64,000 nt of DNA from Ochromonas danica (lineage: Eukaryota > Sar > Chrysophyceae > Chromulinales > Chromulinaceae): contig VKHL01000007.1 of NCBI GenBank assembly GCA_015146655.1, positions 1-64,000 on the forward strand, read 5' to 3'. Made by a program: the position numbers and the translations under genes. Positions within the stretch are counted from its first letter, which is position 1, and each line of letters starts with the position of its first letter. The notes under the pieces were generated by a model that had not been told where the DNA came from, ran no database searches, and saw only the letters and a list, made by a program, of their open reading frames with translations. Shown here in pieces: positions 10,801-21,715 of the stretch.

Positions 10801-12198
10801 AGATGTTTGTGCCAATGCTGCCAGAGAGGTGATTGTCATTCATATAAAGTTGAGCTAATAGGTCCAGTCCAATCAACTGAGACGGGATGGTTCCCGAAAG
10901 GAGATTGTGTCCCATGCCCCAAAAGGTAAGACCATTTGACTGCGCGACAGTTTTGGGAATAGTGCCTGTGATGAAATTATACCCTGCCACAAAGAACACG
11001 CAAGCGTGATTTACTTGAAAAAATTCCGAGGCTAATGATCCAGAGAACATGTTATAGTCGAGGTTGAAGCCAAGAATGAAATTCCAATTCCCCAGCGGGA
11101 TACTGCCACTGAACATGTTGTGATCTAAGTCAAGCGATCTCAATCGCCGCATGTTAAGAGCTGCACCTGTAAATGGACCAGTTAGCATATTTCTTGCAAG
11201 TACCAGTGCTTCTAAGTTATCGAAATTGCCGAAGTCACTGGGCAAGCTGCCGTAGAGGAGGTTGGTGGCAAGATCCAAGGCAGCGAGATTGGGGATCTTC
11301 GAGAATTCCCCTGGAACAGAGCCAGACAGGTGGTTCTCCCACAACCAAGCTATACGTAAAGCAGTCATGTTTCCTATTGTGGCAGGGATGGTTCCAGTCA
11401 ATTCGTTGTTGTCGATCAGCAAGACGATGAGCGACGACATGTTCCCAATAATGTCTGGAATCGCGCCAGACAAGTAGTTGAAGCTCAGAAGTAAGTTACG
11501 AATAGAACCCCAGCTTCCAAAAGAGTAAGGTATCGAGCCTTTGAAGTGGTTGTTCATCAAAGAGAGCTCCTGCAATGATGTCATATTTGCAAAATTGGGT
11601 GAGAGTCTGCCTGTGAGGTGGTTGACCTTGAGAATTAACCTTCTCAAGTTGCTCATCTCATAAAGTGAACTAGGCAAGCTTCCGCTCAGCGCATTGACAC
11701 TGAGATCCAAGAAGAACAGACTGGACGCGCTGCCGATATTGGCGGGCAGACTGCTGCTGATGTTGTTGCTTTTCAGCTGGAGGATTGTCATCTGGGTCAA
11801 CTGCGGCAAAGTGGTTGGTAAAGACCCTGACAAGTTCATCGTGGTGAGATTGAGGCTTTTGACGTGGCAGTACTTGACGGTGTCGCAGTCGCACAAGACG
11901 CCCGCCCAACCTTGCGAGCACGGATTGACGGAGGACTGGGAGAAGTCCCAACGGGCTCCATCTCCGCTCTGATAGACCCAATAGTTGCCATTTGTGGAGT
12001 TATAAAATGAATACAAAGCGCTAATTTCACTTGAAGGCAAATTCTTCGTGGCTGGGAGAAAATCCAAAACAAAGGAAGATCAGAAGGGAAAAGAGAAAGA
12101 TTCGTCGCTCACTTACCTCCTCCAACCAACTTGAAATATCCAAAATTCACCCAACCTAGTAGAAGAAATAAAGCCCAGCCATGATATCGAAGGATCAT
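7841..12198 (-). CDS. Plant-type LRR ectodomain fused to a polytopic membrane domain (receptor-like)
   Basis: Two exons, 12198-12117 (signal peptide) and 12051-7841, 1430 residues. Exon 1 encodes MILRYHGWALFLLLGWVNF. Residues about 28-90 are an N-cap with the C..GW.GV.C pattern of plant LRR proteins (CSQGWAGVLCD). Roughly 25 LRRs follow in the LSGSIPxxxGNxxxLxxLxLxxNxLxG pattern, to about residue 700, closed by a two-Cys cap (ACGVNQQ ... YACGSDD). From about 728 to 1305 come about ten hydrophobic segments, starting with VFIWCGILFFLFVLVAFFF and ending near LLPIAIILLVTTAIWFL, with long loops including a Ser-rich charged loop. The last 110 residues are a Pro/Ser-rich tail. There is no kinase, TIR or GTPase domain. 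A surface sensor or adhesion role is inferred; the membrane part matches no family I can name. Confidence 0.72.
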
Positions 12199-12598
12199 TT
12201 CGCCTTGGCCTTCGATGGCAGCAGAGCTTTTGTCCGCCTCTGATCTGCCAAAACCAACTCTGGAACTAGCAGCAGAAGTCGCCCAATTCACTCAACAAAC
12301 TGCAATTTGAATGGCTTAAAGTATAAATATCGTTTTGTGTGATGAAAATGTTGTTATCATGTTGATTGATTAATATGCATCGCATCATCATGTTGTTTGG
12401 TCTTCTGCCAGGATTGGTATAGTGTGAAGAGTTTCTTTTCACTGACAAAGCTTGCGAATATCGCGGAAGCATCAGTCGATCTGCATTTCGCTAATCATCG
12501 ATGAGTAAGTGAAAATCTGCGAGAAGTCCTGCAGACAGACTTCCCCGTCACAATTGAAAGGCCAGCCAGGCTTTCCTCAACTTCATTGTTTGGTCATC
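12199..12598. promoter_or_regulatory. Divergent promoter region, LRR receptor / Pro-Ser surface protein
   Basis: These 400 bases separate two head-to-head genes that both begin with signal-peptide exons. No coding feature is seen, and no classical motif stands out. Shared regulation of two surface proteins is an inference from orientation only. Confidence 0.4.
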
Positions 12599-14306
12599 AT
12601 GAGAGTTGTTTTGATTTGGTTGTTGTCTTCTCTTCTTGCCCTGCATGCTGCTTGGGCGAGAAAACGAGGTGAGTATATTAATATACTACATATATATATG
12701 ACAAGCAGCATCTTGATAACACCTTCACCCTTTGCTTTCAGCTCTTGCAAACGGGTCTCCTACCCAAAGTCCTAATTGGTGGTGGAGACCGAAGCCAGGA
12801 TATCCCTCCCCATCTCCAACGTCTTCGAACATTCCCACACTCTTCCCAACTTCAGGCGGCCAAGCCATCACCCCTTTGCCAACGCTATCTCCGACTACCT
12901 TACCCACTACTCCTCCGACTATTTCACCNNNNNNNNNNCCGACTATTTCACCTACCGCCTCGCCAAGTACTGCTCCGAGTGTGTCTCCAAGTGCCGTTCC
13001 TTCCACTACCCCTTCTGTGGCCCCGAGTATCTCTCCCTCTTACGCTCCTTCCACATCCCCTACACAAGAGCCTTCGTTGGGTCCTAGTGGTCGAGAGGGA
13101 CCATCTGTTTCACCCACTCAGTATCCTTCCTTATCTCCCACCTCGTCTGGAACTCCGTTGGGTATTTCTCCTCAACCCAGTGTTTCTCCTAGCACTAGTC
13201 CATCGAGCAGATATCCAACTCAAAGCCCTAATTGGTGGTGGAGACCGAAGCCAGGATATCCCTCCCCATCTCCAACGTCTTCGAACATTCCCACACTCTT
13301 CCCAACTTCAGGCGGCCAAGCCATCACCCCTTTGCCAACGCTATCTCCGACTACCTTACCCACTACTCCTCCGACTATTTCACCCACCGCCTCGCCAAGT
13401 ACTGCTCCGAGTGTGTCTCCAAGTGTGTCTCCTTCTCTGACTCCTTCAGTTCCCCCTTCTATCCCTCCATCTGAGGCACCCAGTGTAGCTCCTTCTCTGA
13501 CTCCGTCTGTTCCCCCTTCTATCCCTCCATCTGAGGCACCCAGTGTAGCTCCTTCTTTGACTCCGTCTGTTCCCCCTTCTATCCCTCCATCTGAGGCACC
13601 CAGTGTAGCTCCTTCTTTGACTCCGTCAGTTCCCCCTTCTATCCCTCCATCTGAGGCACCCAGTGTAGCTCCTTCTTTGACTCCGTCAGTTCCCCCTTCT
13701 ATCCCTCCATCTGAGGCACCCAGTGTGGCTCCTTCTTTGACTCCATCAGTTCCTCCTTCTGAATCTCCTACGATATCTCCCACCTCGGCTGGCACGCCAT
13801 TAGCTGTGTCTCCTCAACCCAGTGTTGCTCCTAGCACTAGTCCATCGAGCAGTTATCCAACTCAAAGCCCTAATTGGTGGTGGAGACCGAAGCCAGGATA
13901 TCCCTCCCCATCTCCCACGTCTGCAAACTTTCCTTCTGCTATCCCTACCACCTCCGCTGTTAGCACAAGTGAAAGGCCGACTATTTCACCTACCGCCTCG
14001 CCAAGTACTGCTCCGAGTGTGTCTCCAAGTGCCGTTCCTTCCACTACCCCTTCTGTGGCCCCGAGTATCTCTCCCTCTTACGCTCCTTCCACATCCCCTA
14101 CACAAGAGCCTTCGTTGGGTCCTAGTGGTCGAGAGGGACCATCTGTTTCACCCACTCAGTATCCTTCCTTATCTCCCACCTCGTCTGGAACTCCGTTGGG
14201 TATTTCTCCTCAACCCAGTGTTTCTCCTAGCACTAGTCCATCGAGCAGATATCCAACTCAAAGCCCTAATTGGTGGTGGAGACCGAAGCCAGGATATCGA
14301 AAGTAA
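12599..14306 (+). CDS. Secreted Pro/Ser-repeat surface protein with four Trp boxes
   Basis: Two exons, 12599-12668 (signal peptide MRVVLIWLLSSLLALHAAWA) and 12742-14306, about 544 residues including a 10-N gap. The mature chain is almost entirely PSxxPS-type repeat (SPTASPSTAPSVSPS), typical of stramenopile extracellular and cell-wall proteins that may be O-glycosylated. Embedded are four copies of NWWWRPKPGY, at 12774-12803, 13230-13259, 13872-13901 and 14268-14297; the last is followed only by Arg-Lys and the stop, the others by PSPSPTS. A 20-residue unit (SLTPSVPPSIPPSEAPSVAP) is repeated in tandem five times. No enzymatic domain. It has no membrane anchor, so it is probably wall- or matrix-associated. 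The aromatic boxes could bind carbohydrate or self-associate; that is inference. Confidence 0.75.
12929..12938. other. Assembly gap (10 N) inside the Pro/Ser protein
   Basis: Ten N bases, the only ambiguous bases in the window. The 14 bases on each side are the same string (CCGACTATTTCACC), so the gap sits inside a repeat and its true length is unknown. Confidence 0.95.
13435..13763 (+). repeat. 60-bp tandem repeat, five units plus a partial one
   Basis: Five near-identical 60-bp units (13441-13740), each encoding a 20-residue SLTPSVPPSIPPSEAPSVAP block, plus partial flanks. Units differ at only a few third positions. Copy number is likely to vary between strains. Confidence 0.88.
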
Positions 14307-14543
14307 AGCATCTACAATGGCATAATGCTTGGTTTCCTTTTCGTAGATGAGGCCCTGCAGTTGTTGTTGTGGAGGATACTGTGATTAGGTCTTTCATGTC
14401 TTCTCTTTCCAATCAAATTAGTTTTGCAGTACAGTGATCAACACTAAGAAATAAAGAACCGGTACAGTTATTTGGGGACTTCTTTTCAAGCAACAACAAT
14501 AACAACAGCAGAACTTTCTTATTGTAGGAGTTGTGTTGGTAAT

Positions 14544-17500
14544 CTACTTGAGGAGGGAGCGGAACTTGGGAATGACTGCTTGCGTCCATTCCAGCAGCGC
14601 CGACCTCTCCAGCTGGTACACCACGAAGTCTACTGTGTTCTTGAGGTATTGACTATCTGCTTTCGTTGCAGAGCCTTGCTGCAGATTGCGACTTGCGAGA
14701 TCGATCAGTTTGTAAGCCAGCTCAGCAACTTGCGGCTGGAGATCCATTTGTGCGATGAGCACGTTGACCAAGTCTAAAGCACACCTTGCTTGGTTCTGCT
14801 TGCTGGCGAAGTCGCTCTTCTCGCCCAGAAGAGAAAGCAATTTGAGCACGTCGGCCACTGTGGAGGCGAAGAGAGCCTGCAAGTCTGTCAAGTAGCCTGG
14901 AGCTCCACCATACAATTCATCATTCGACTGTACGCCTTGGATGTGGTAAGGAAAGATCTTTTGCTCGTAAGTCGCCAGCAGAAATAAGACATTCACCAAG
15001 ACTTTGGTCTGGTAAGGTGTGTTGTTATTCCATGCAAACTTTGGCAGCGCATTGAGCAAACCCTGTACGATGTAGAAAGGTCCCAGCTCTGGATGACCAG
15101 GCGCGACCACGAGGAAAGCCAGCAGATTGTTGAGGTATTCTGACAGCCTCTCCTCAAAATGAACCTTCTTTCCATCTTCCTCGTAATATGCCGGCAGATC
15201 AGGTAACAAGGAGATGGCAGCCTTGAGGAAAGCATCTGTTTGTGGCAGATGCTGGTTGACTAGTGCCACCTGTGCACATTGAGAGAGAAGCTGAAGCTTG
15301 CGGTACACATTGGCTAAGGAAGGGATGGTGATGTAGCAATAGGCAAGGCATGCCTTGACAAAGTTGGAAGTCTTCTTGGTGTGCTTGCCTTTGACATATC
15401 GGAAGGCTTTCATCGCCAAATAAGTGACGCTGACAACCAGCTTGTCTTTGATTTGATCCATATTTGAGAAAGCTGATCGACAGTCGACATAGAAGGACAG
15501 TTGTTGTTCCAGATCACGGCCGAAGTCGATCTGATCGATGAAGGAGCTCAACAGAGCAGCGTGGGTGTTGACGTCGTTGACTGCAGACAGTCCATCTATT
15601 GAGTCGTGCACAATACGCGCCAGATCAAAGAGAGTGTTGATCAGGACAGGATCGTTGGTCTTGCTCTGACTTTTGAAGGACTCCAAGATATCCTAAACCA
15701 CCACCAGCAGCAGTAAACATTAGCAATCAGACAACTCATAATCACAATGCCTCGATCTCTCACCTTGCACAATTCCACTCGCTTGGCTCCCTTGAAGACG
15801 TCCAAGATCTTGAGAAGATGTTCTGAGGTCAATACAGCGGTACCAAAAGTGGACGACTGTCCTATCAAAGAGGTGAGGAGGTGCTCTAGCAGTGGCTGGG
15901 CAGCGTCAGGCACATCCTGTGCAGTTACTCGCGCAGACAATCCGCCCAGAATGACCATCATCTCTCGCTCAGAATAGTGTCTCTGTACGACATCTAGCCA
16001 GGCAGAAGCACATTTAATATAAGGCAGCAAGTCGGTGGACTTGGAGACGATCTTCCACACTTCGTTCAGCAGTGGAAGGCGCTGATCCTCTGGGGGAGGG
16101 ACCGCAGCGAGCTGTCTGCCTAAGGAGGCGAAGAGATCGACCACTGTTTCACAGGAAATGTCTGCAGACTTGATAAGTGTTACCATTCCCAAGGAAGCAT
16201 GTGCATAGTGAGAAGCATCGAATGAGTCGATGATGTGCTTCAAGACCATCGAGTCATTCGACAAGTCGCGGTAAAGCTGCAGGATGCTCTGAAAGACCTC
16301 CTTCGTGTTGTTCTTCCTTCCCACTGACTTTATGATCCACTCTAGCGCTGGTGATAGCAGGAACATGTAGGTCTTGTTGGTGAGCGCCTGCTTGTCGAGG
16401 TCTGCGATCCACTGCGGCTCTTTGAACATCGAGAAGGAGAACAAGGAGTCCTGCAGGATGTTCAAGGTGTGGCGGTCAGCTTCTGGACACACCTCAGAGC
16501 CGACAACGACCAAATACATACGTGCATAGTAGGCAAGTAAAGGATCGCCGAGGCCGCGGATCATGTTGCCCAGCCTCGAGAGGATCGCCGGCAAGTCATT
16601 GTCCGTGAGGAAGCGGTAGCATTTGAGCAAGGTGATCTCCACGTAGATGCGAGGGAGAAGCTCGCGAATACACGCTGTCTTGTAGAACCAATTGCGACAG
16701 ATCTCTTTGGCAAGGGAAGGCACATCAGAAGAGGTGAAGTCCGTGGGCAGCTTCAACTTCCTCTTGGCCAGAGGGTTCGCTTGATTCAACGCTTCCTCCG
16801 CCTTGCCCAAGAGACGATTGTAGACCATGTCCTTGAAGCGATCTAGCACGTCAATAACCAAAACAAAGAGGGAGGGATAGAAGGAAGGCACGGAAGTGTC
16901 CGTCAATAGTTTGGACAAGGTGATCGCCACTTTGAGTGTGCCCACGCGATCGTCCGTCTTCCAGCAGCGGTTCAAGTCGTCGGACAGCTTGTCAACATGA
17001 TTCTCAAACTCTTTCTGGCTGATCTCAATCTTCTCGTCTTTACTCGCAGGTCTCTTCTCCAGGTTGGCTAAGCGCTTGTCATATTTGTCGACCAATCGTG
17101 CGGAGGATCCATCCTGCAGCGCCGTGCCCACGAACTCATTCATGGCACTGGACCTGACCACGATGTTGCCCGAGATTGTATAGTCATTTTTGATTTGCAG
17201 CTTCTTCTGCTGCCAGGGTGTGTGCAGGAGGAGGTGGTGGTCGCTGTCAGAGGACTGCGCGCGGCGCGGAGGCTGAGCCACTGCCTGGCCCTCCGACACT
17301 GAGAGCGGATCCTCCGTCAGCACAGGGTCCACATTAACAGAAGCGGATGGAGTAGGAGGAGCCAGGAGAGGGTCTGCGAAAGCGGGTCTGGCCTTGCCGG
17401 CGAGGGCGCTGAGCGGGTCGTCCAGCGGATTGTCCACAACTTCCACTTTCTTGCCTGCCGAGGTCTTCGAAGCGGGGACGACTTTGACCTTCGGCGGATT

Positions 17501-17706
17501 AATAATGAGAGGATGGCTTGTTACAGCCACACGATCAGCGGCGATCTGCAGAGCTTCTTTCTCGAAGTTGCGAGACCTCGCAGTCCTGCCAACACAATCA
17601 CATTACCACGTATTGCCATTAGCTCCACACACACCACACAGTCTCCCGGACAAGCCAGGCTATTAGCAATTCAGCAGGAAGGGTCTCACCATTCAGGAGT
17701 AGCCAT
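14544..17706 (-). CDS. VPS35L: VPS35L, large subunit of the Retriever cargo-recycling complex
   Basis: Three exons, 17706-17690, 17585-15764 and 15692-14544, 995 residues (human VPS35L is 963). The 17-nt first exon gives MATPEW; with exon 2 the N-terminus reads WTARSRNFEKEA, resembling the human WHSRNRNYKAEF. Strong family matches from memory: ICRNWFYKTACIRELLPR, MIRGLGDPLLAYYARMYL, GRDLEQQLSFYVDCRSAF, TSNFVKACLAYCYITIPSLA, LPQTDAFLKAAISLLPDLP and NDELYGG. VPS35L with VPS26C and VPS29 forms Retriever, which acts with the CCC and WASH complexes on endosomes to return membrane proteins to the surface. It is an all-helical solenoid, with the N-terminal 100 residues disordered. It is divergent from the coiled-coil gene over 260 bases. 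Confidence 0.92.
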
Positions 17707-17966
17707 CTCAAGATCCAAACTGTTCGCCCAACACACAAAAGCTTTCAAGAGGAAAACTATCACAAGACAACAACAAGACGATCCTTCTGTGATGTTAACC
17801 ACCCAGATATCCAAATATCTAAATCTCCAGATGTCCAGAATCCAGATTGGGTTAGGGCGGTTACTGACAAGTTAACGGCAGGTGGACGTTTGTTTTTTAG
17901 CGTTGAAAAGGAAAGTTGATCCAACGAGGAGAATTGGCGGGTTTTCTTGTTGAATCATCATAGAAG

Positions 17967-20636
17967 ATGTTACTGTCAGGGTCTCGTTCCTACTATGATG
18001 AATACCTGCGTAAGAAAGGCACGGGGCGCACCCTTCACGACCCCGCCTCTCTGCTCACTGACAGAGGGGCATACGTCAACTTCCTCGAGGTGCAGCTCGA
18101 GCGAGTCTCTGCTGCCTGCCTCTCGGTACAGGCCTTTGAAGAGAGGTTCGATGACCTGCAGACCATGCTGCAGACTGTGGAGCAGCGCTGCGCCTCGACA
18201 ACAAAGCTCGTCTCTCTGGCCCAGCAGTGCACCGAGGCAAGCAGCGCTTCTCCTCCTTCTCCCAGCCATTCTTCTTTCCTCTGACTGTTAACGTTACCTA
18301 CTTGCAGGAGGTGAGAGCCGAAGCTGATCGCAAGGTGGAGGCCGCGCTGCACCAGCTGCACGAGCAAAAGACTGCCGCGCTGCGCTCTCTCAACTCTCTG
18401 GACATCCGCTTGCACGTTGCTGAGAAGACCATTTCCCACTTGACTGCCCTGGAGCAAAGACTGAGCAAGCTAGAGCAGCAGGTGGAGGAGGAGGAGGCCA
18501 CGAGGCAGAGGCAGCAGCAAGTGCTGGCAGAGGGCCTGCAGAAGCAAAACAACGACCTCTTCGAGCTGCGGGGCTGTCTGCACGACCTCGACGATCAAGT
18601 CAGCACCGTGCGAAGTGAGCAGCACCATTTGCGCTACCTCGCAGAGGAGGAGGTGCAGGAGAAGATCGCGCGGCACCTCTGCGGTGTGGACGAGAAGCTG
18701 CAGGCCTCGGTCTCTTCCGTGCAGGCCGTCGTGAGAGACCATTTGCTCGCACAGGAGACCTCCTTAGCACACCGTCTAGAAGAGATGCAAGGCTCCATCA
18801 GGCGGCAGGAGGTGGTGGTGGAGAGCTGCGAGCCTCGCCTGCAGGCCGTGGAGCGCGTGGCTCGTGAGGCGCAAGAAGAGCGCGACGATCTCTCCGCGGA
18901 GGTGAAGAAGTTGCACACTGCGCAGGCGTTCTGTCACGAGCGGTTGCAAGGCCTCCAGGAGGAGGTATTCGCTCACAGTCGCAGTGTGGAGGACGTCTAC
19001 GCCAAACTCGTTGAAGATGTCGAAGTCCTCCAGAGAAGAGAAACCAGAACAACAGCTGCAGTAGAAGAGAAACACAAAGCTGTTAGAGATCGCCATCGCA
19101 AACGAAGTTCTCGCAGCCATCGCAATGGTAGCTCTGAGAGACAGACTAGCAGTGACAGCAGCGAGAATGATGATAGTAATGACAGTGAGAATGATGATAG
19201 CGATAGTGATAGTGATGAAGAAGATGCCGTGGCAGTGGATGAAGACCATTTGTTCGATCTATCAGCCTCTTCTCCCTCTACAGATAGCAGGAGGAGGAGG
19301 AGGAGAAAGAAGACTTCTTCTACCAGCAGACAGAGAGACAAGCAGAAGGATAGCAAGGCCGGCAAGGAGAAGAGAGAGAAGGAGAAGATGGAAGGGAAGG
19401 AGAAAGACCAGAGCGAGCCCACAGCTCAAATCGAAAAGAGACTGTTAGACTTCATGCAGCGCTACGATGACGACCAACGCAACCTTCGCGAAAGGTAACA
19501 ACACTGCCATCATCTCATAATGCCTATTGAACTGCTTGCTTGACCAGAGCTTTCTGACTAACCGCTGCTGATGTCTTAACAGATTGTCTTCTGCCGTGGT
19601 AAGTGAACGAGACAGCCGAGCTGAAGGCAGTGAGAGACAGACTGCTGGCCGCAGACCTTCTCAGACTTCATCGGAAGAAGTCGTTAGCAAGGCTGCAGCT
19701 CCAGTGAGAAAGCCTTCCATCAAGATGAGTGAGTCGTCTGACAATCCTTCGCCACCCCCGCGGCGTCGATCTTCTTCTCAGACCATCGCAAGGAAGCCGT
19801 CGGCAGTGAGTTTCAAAGAAGATGATCTGTTCAGTAAAGGGGAAGAAGGAAGCAAGGCAGCAGCCGTGTTGCCATTGTCGAGGTCTTCCTCCCAGCGATC
19901 GCTTTCCTCTCTCCCTGCGACTGATTTCCAACATCTGACCTCCGCTCTCTCTGACATATCCTCTGCCTTCTCACAACAGCAGAATGAAGACAGTAGTAGT
20001 AACAGAGGGAAGGAGAAGAGCACGTTGAGGAAGATCTGGGAGGGTCCAACAGAGAAAGCAAAGAAGCCAATGCGACTTGTCAAGGAGAAAGAAAGAGAAC
20101 GAGCGAAAAGCAAACAAATAGAGGAAGCAAGCAGGAGGTCTCAAACACTAAGTCAGAGACCTCCGCGCTCTTCTAGTCCTTCTCTTCTGCGGCCCACAGT
20201 GTCCACTGCGTTGAGAAGAGCTGCGGCCGCATCGCCTTCTTCCTCCTCCGCGAGGCGTTCCCTCACTCCGCCTGCCTCCATCGAAGCTGTCGCTGTCCCT
20301 CCAACGAACAACCCTGTTGCCGCTACCACAAAGGATGCATTCCCAGACTATCTTCAGAAATATCTCCCCGTGGAAGGGCGGCATTCCGTCAAGAAGGCCT
20401 GGAAAGTCAATACTTACAGCCATCCTACTCGACCCACAGCCACCCAGTTGGTCAGAACGAGTGACGAGAAGAAGTTGGTGAAGACAATCATTGATGCGCA
20501 AGAAGAGTACAAGAAGCATGTCATGTGTATCGCAGAGCATTGCACACAGACGTCAGACAGTTTGTTTGATTTGGAGACGTCCACTGTGGTGACCACTTCC
20601 ACGACAATGTCCACCAGTCCTGCTTCCCTGCGGTGA
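17967..20636 (+). CDS. Coiled-coil protein with acidic and Ser/Arg-rich tail
   Basis: Three exons, 17967-18236, 18308-19494 and 19583-20636, 836 residues. The first intron begins GCAAGC, not GT: only this GC donor (18237) keeps phase with the acceptor CTTGCAG at 18301-18307. The first 90 residues contain GAYVNFLEVQLERVSAACLS, the most conserved-looking part. Residues about 90-370 are long heptad-type coiled coil (AEKTISHLTALEQRLSKLEQQ). Then come acidic Ser/Asp/Asn runs (SENDDSNDSENDDSDSDSDEE), a Lys/Arg/Ser stretch and a disordered Ser/Pro/Arg-rich C-terminal third. I do not recognise the family; the layout would suit a cytoskeletal or centrosomal scaffold, but nothing proves it. Confidence 0.7.
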
Positions 20637-21262
20637 CCTCTGGCAGTGACACTAGCAGTGGAGTCATTCAGATCCAGTCGATGAGAAGGGGAAGTCCATA
20701 TCTCTTCCTCTTCTCATTGCATTCTGAAAGAGATTGTAGGCTAAGAAAACAATCTTCTGCTATTGTATGAAGTGGCACATGACATGCTGTAATGGTATGC
20801 TATGCTATGGTATGTTACGCTATGCTATGGTATGTTACGCTATGCTATGGTATGCTATGTTATGGTACGCTATGGTATGCTACGCTATGTTACGATATGG
20901 TATCACCAGCTGCATTGAATGAAAGTTCTTCACTGCAACATAATTATAACTAAGAAATGAAGGACTATTCTTAATGTTATTGTTTGGATCAGTTGATAGA
21001 GGTGATAGCAGATCAATCTACCATAGCACACACACACTATACTGTACTAGTGGTACTGTACACCATTGCACACGATATGCAGTCTACTGGTCCACTACTA
21101 GCAGCACTGACATGGCCAAGGTATTGCTACCAGGCCCTGGGGGCCCTCAACATTCATGCCTCAACAGCAATCCCTCAACATTAATGGCTCAAGACTGCAA
21201 GGGAAGTAGAATAACGACAGTAGACTATTGACTCGATTCCGCGACGAGTTCCCCCCCTTCGC
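20637..21262. other. Gene-free stretch with tandem repeat
   Basis: No gene seen. It contains the 3' flank of the coiled-coil gene, a TATG-based tandem repeat and several GTAGACTA-like boxes near 21080 and 21218. Confidence 0.5.
20790..20905 (+). repeat. Degenerate 10/20-bp tandem repeat (TATGCTATGG / TATGTTACGC)
   Basis: About 115 bases built from the decamers TATGCTATGG and TATGTTACGC and their variants. It lies 150-270 bases downstream of the coiled-coil gene. No coding potential; likely a minisatellite. Confidence 0.8.
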
Positions 21263-21690
21263 TTAGTCTTCCAAGTGGTATTCCAGACCTTGAAGTTCTT
21301 CCACTAGCAGCTTCTGGTGCGAAATCCTCTGAACAGCAGAGCGGCGTGGGCGAGGTAACCCTGGCCCCTTGGGGACCTTTCGAGCAAGAGACTTGTAGCT
21401 TGGATGTGTTAGGCGGTTGCACACAATGGCAATGGGGACAAAACTGAGAGCAGAATCGAGTCTGCTGTGCAAGTACCAATTCTCCCCAGAAATGACACTT
21501 TTGTTTAATTCGTGGCCTTGATAACAGGCTTTCTCGATATTCTCTTCGACCTGGTCTTTATATCCAAGGATTCTTGACATGATTGTTAGTATATCAACCT
21601 CCTAGAGCTTGAGGTTATTCAATTCTAAATGTCCAAGAAGTCCAGGAGGAAGTTCAAGTCAGTTGTCACTTAGTCTAAGTTGGTCATGAT
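21263..21690 (-). pseudogene. Decayed leucine-rich-repeat gene fragment
   Basis: On the minus strand one frame reads LRLSDN, a stop, LELPPGLLGHLELNNLKL, a stop, and then runs directly into a 105-codon open frame that starts MSRILGYKDQVEENIEK and ends at 21263. The first part has the spacing of a leucine-rich repeat (LxLSDNxLxELPPxLxxLxxLxxLxL). Two in-frame stops in an otherwise LRR-like reading suggest a broken host gene. The 105-residue tail has no recognised domain. Alternatively the tail alone is a small real ORF and the LRR resemblance is chance. Confidence 0.35.
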
Positions 21691-21715
21691 TGCTGGGAGT
21701 CAGCGGGTGGTGGTG

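Larger units (their letters stand above)
12771..14298 (+). repeat. Long internal duplications in the Pro/Ser gene
   Basis: Segment 12771-12928 recurs as 13227-13384 (offset 456), and segment 12939-13260 recurs as 13977-14298 (offset 1038). Both offsets are multiples of three, so the reading frame is kept. The copies look identical at the nucleotide level, which points to recent duplication or ongoing homogenisation. Confidence 0.8.

Noticed and set aside
13220-13795. Long open frame on the minus strand, Gly/Asp/Val-rich with repeats
   Set aside because: It is the antisense shadow of the Pro/Ser repeat gene; the repeat composition keeps the opposite frame open.
14544-17706. Classical VPS35 (retromer)
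   Set aside because: Motifs such as the EICRNWFYKTA and GRDLEQQLSFYVDCRSAF segments match the VPS35L/Retriever branch, not retromer VPS35.
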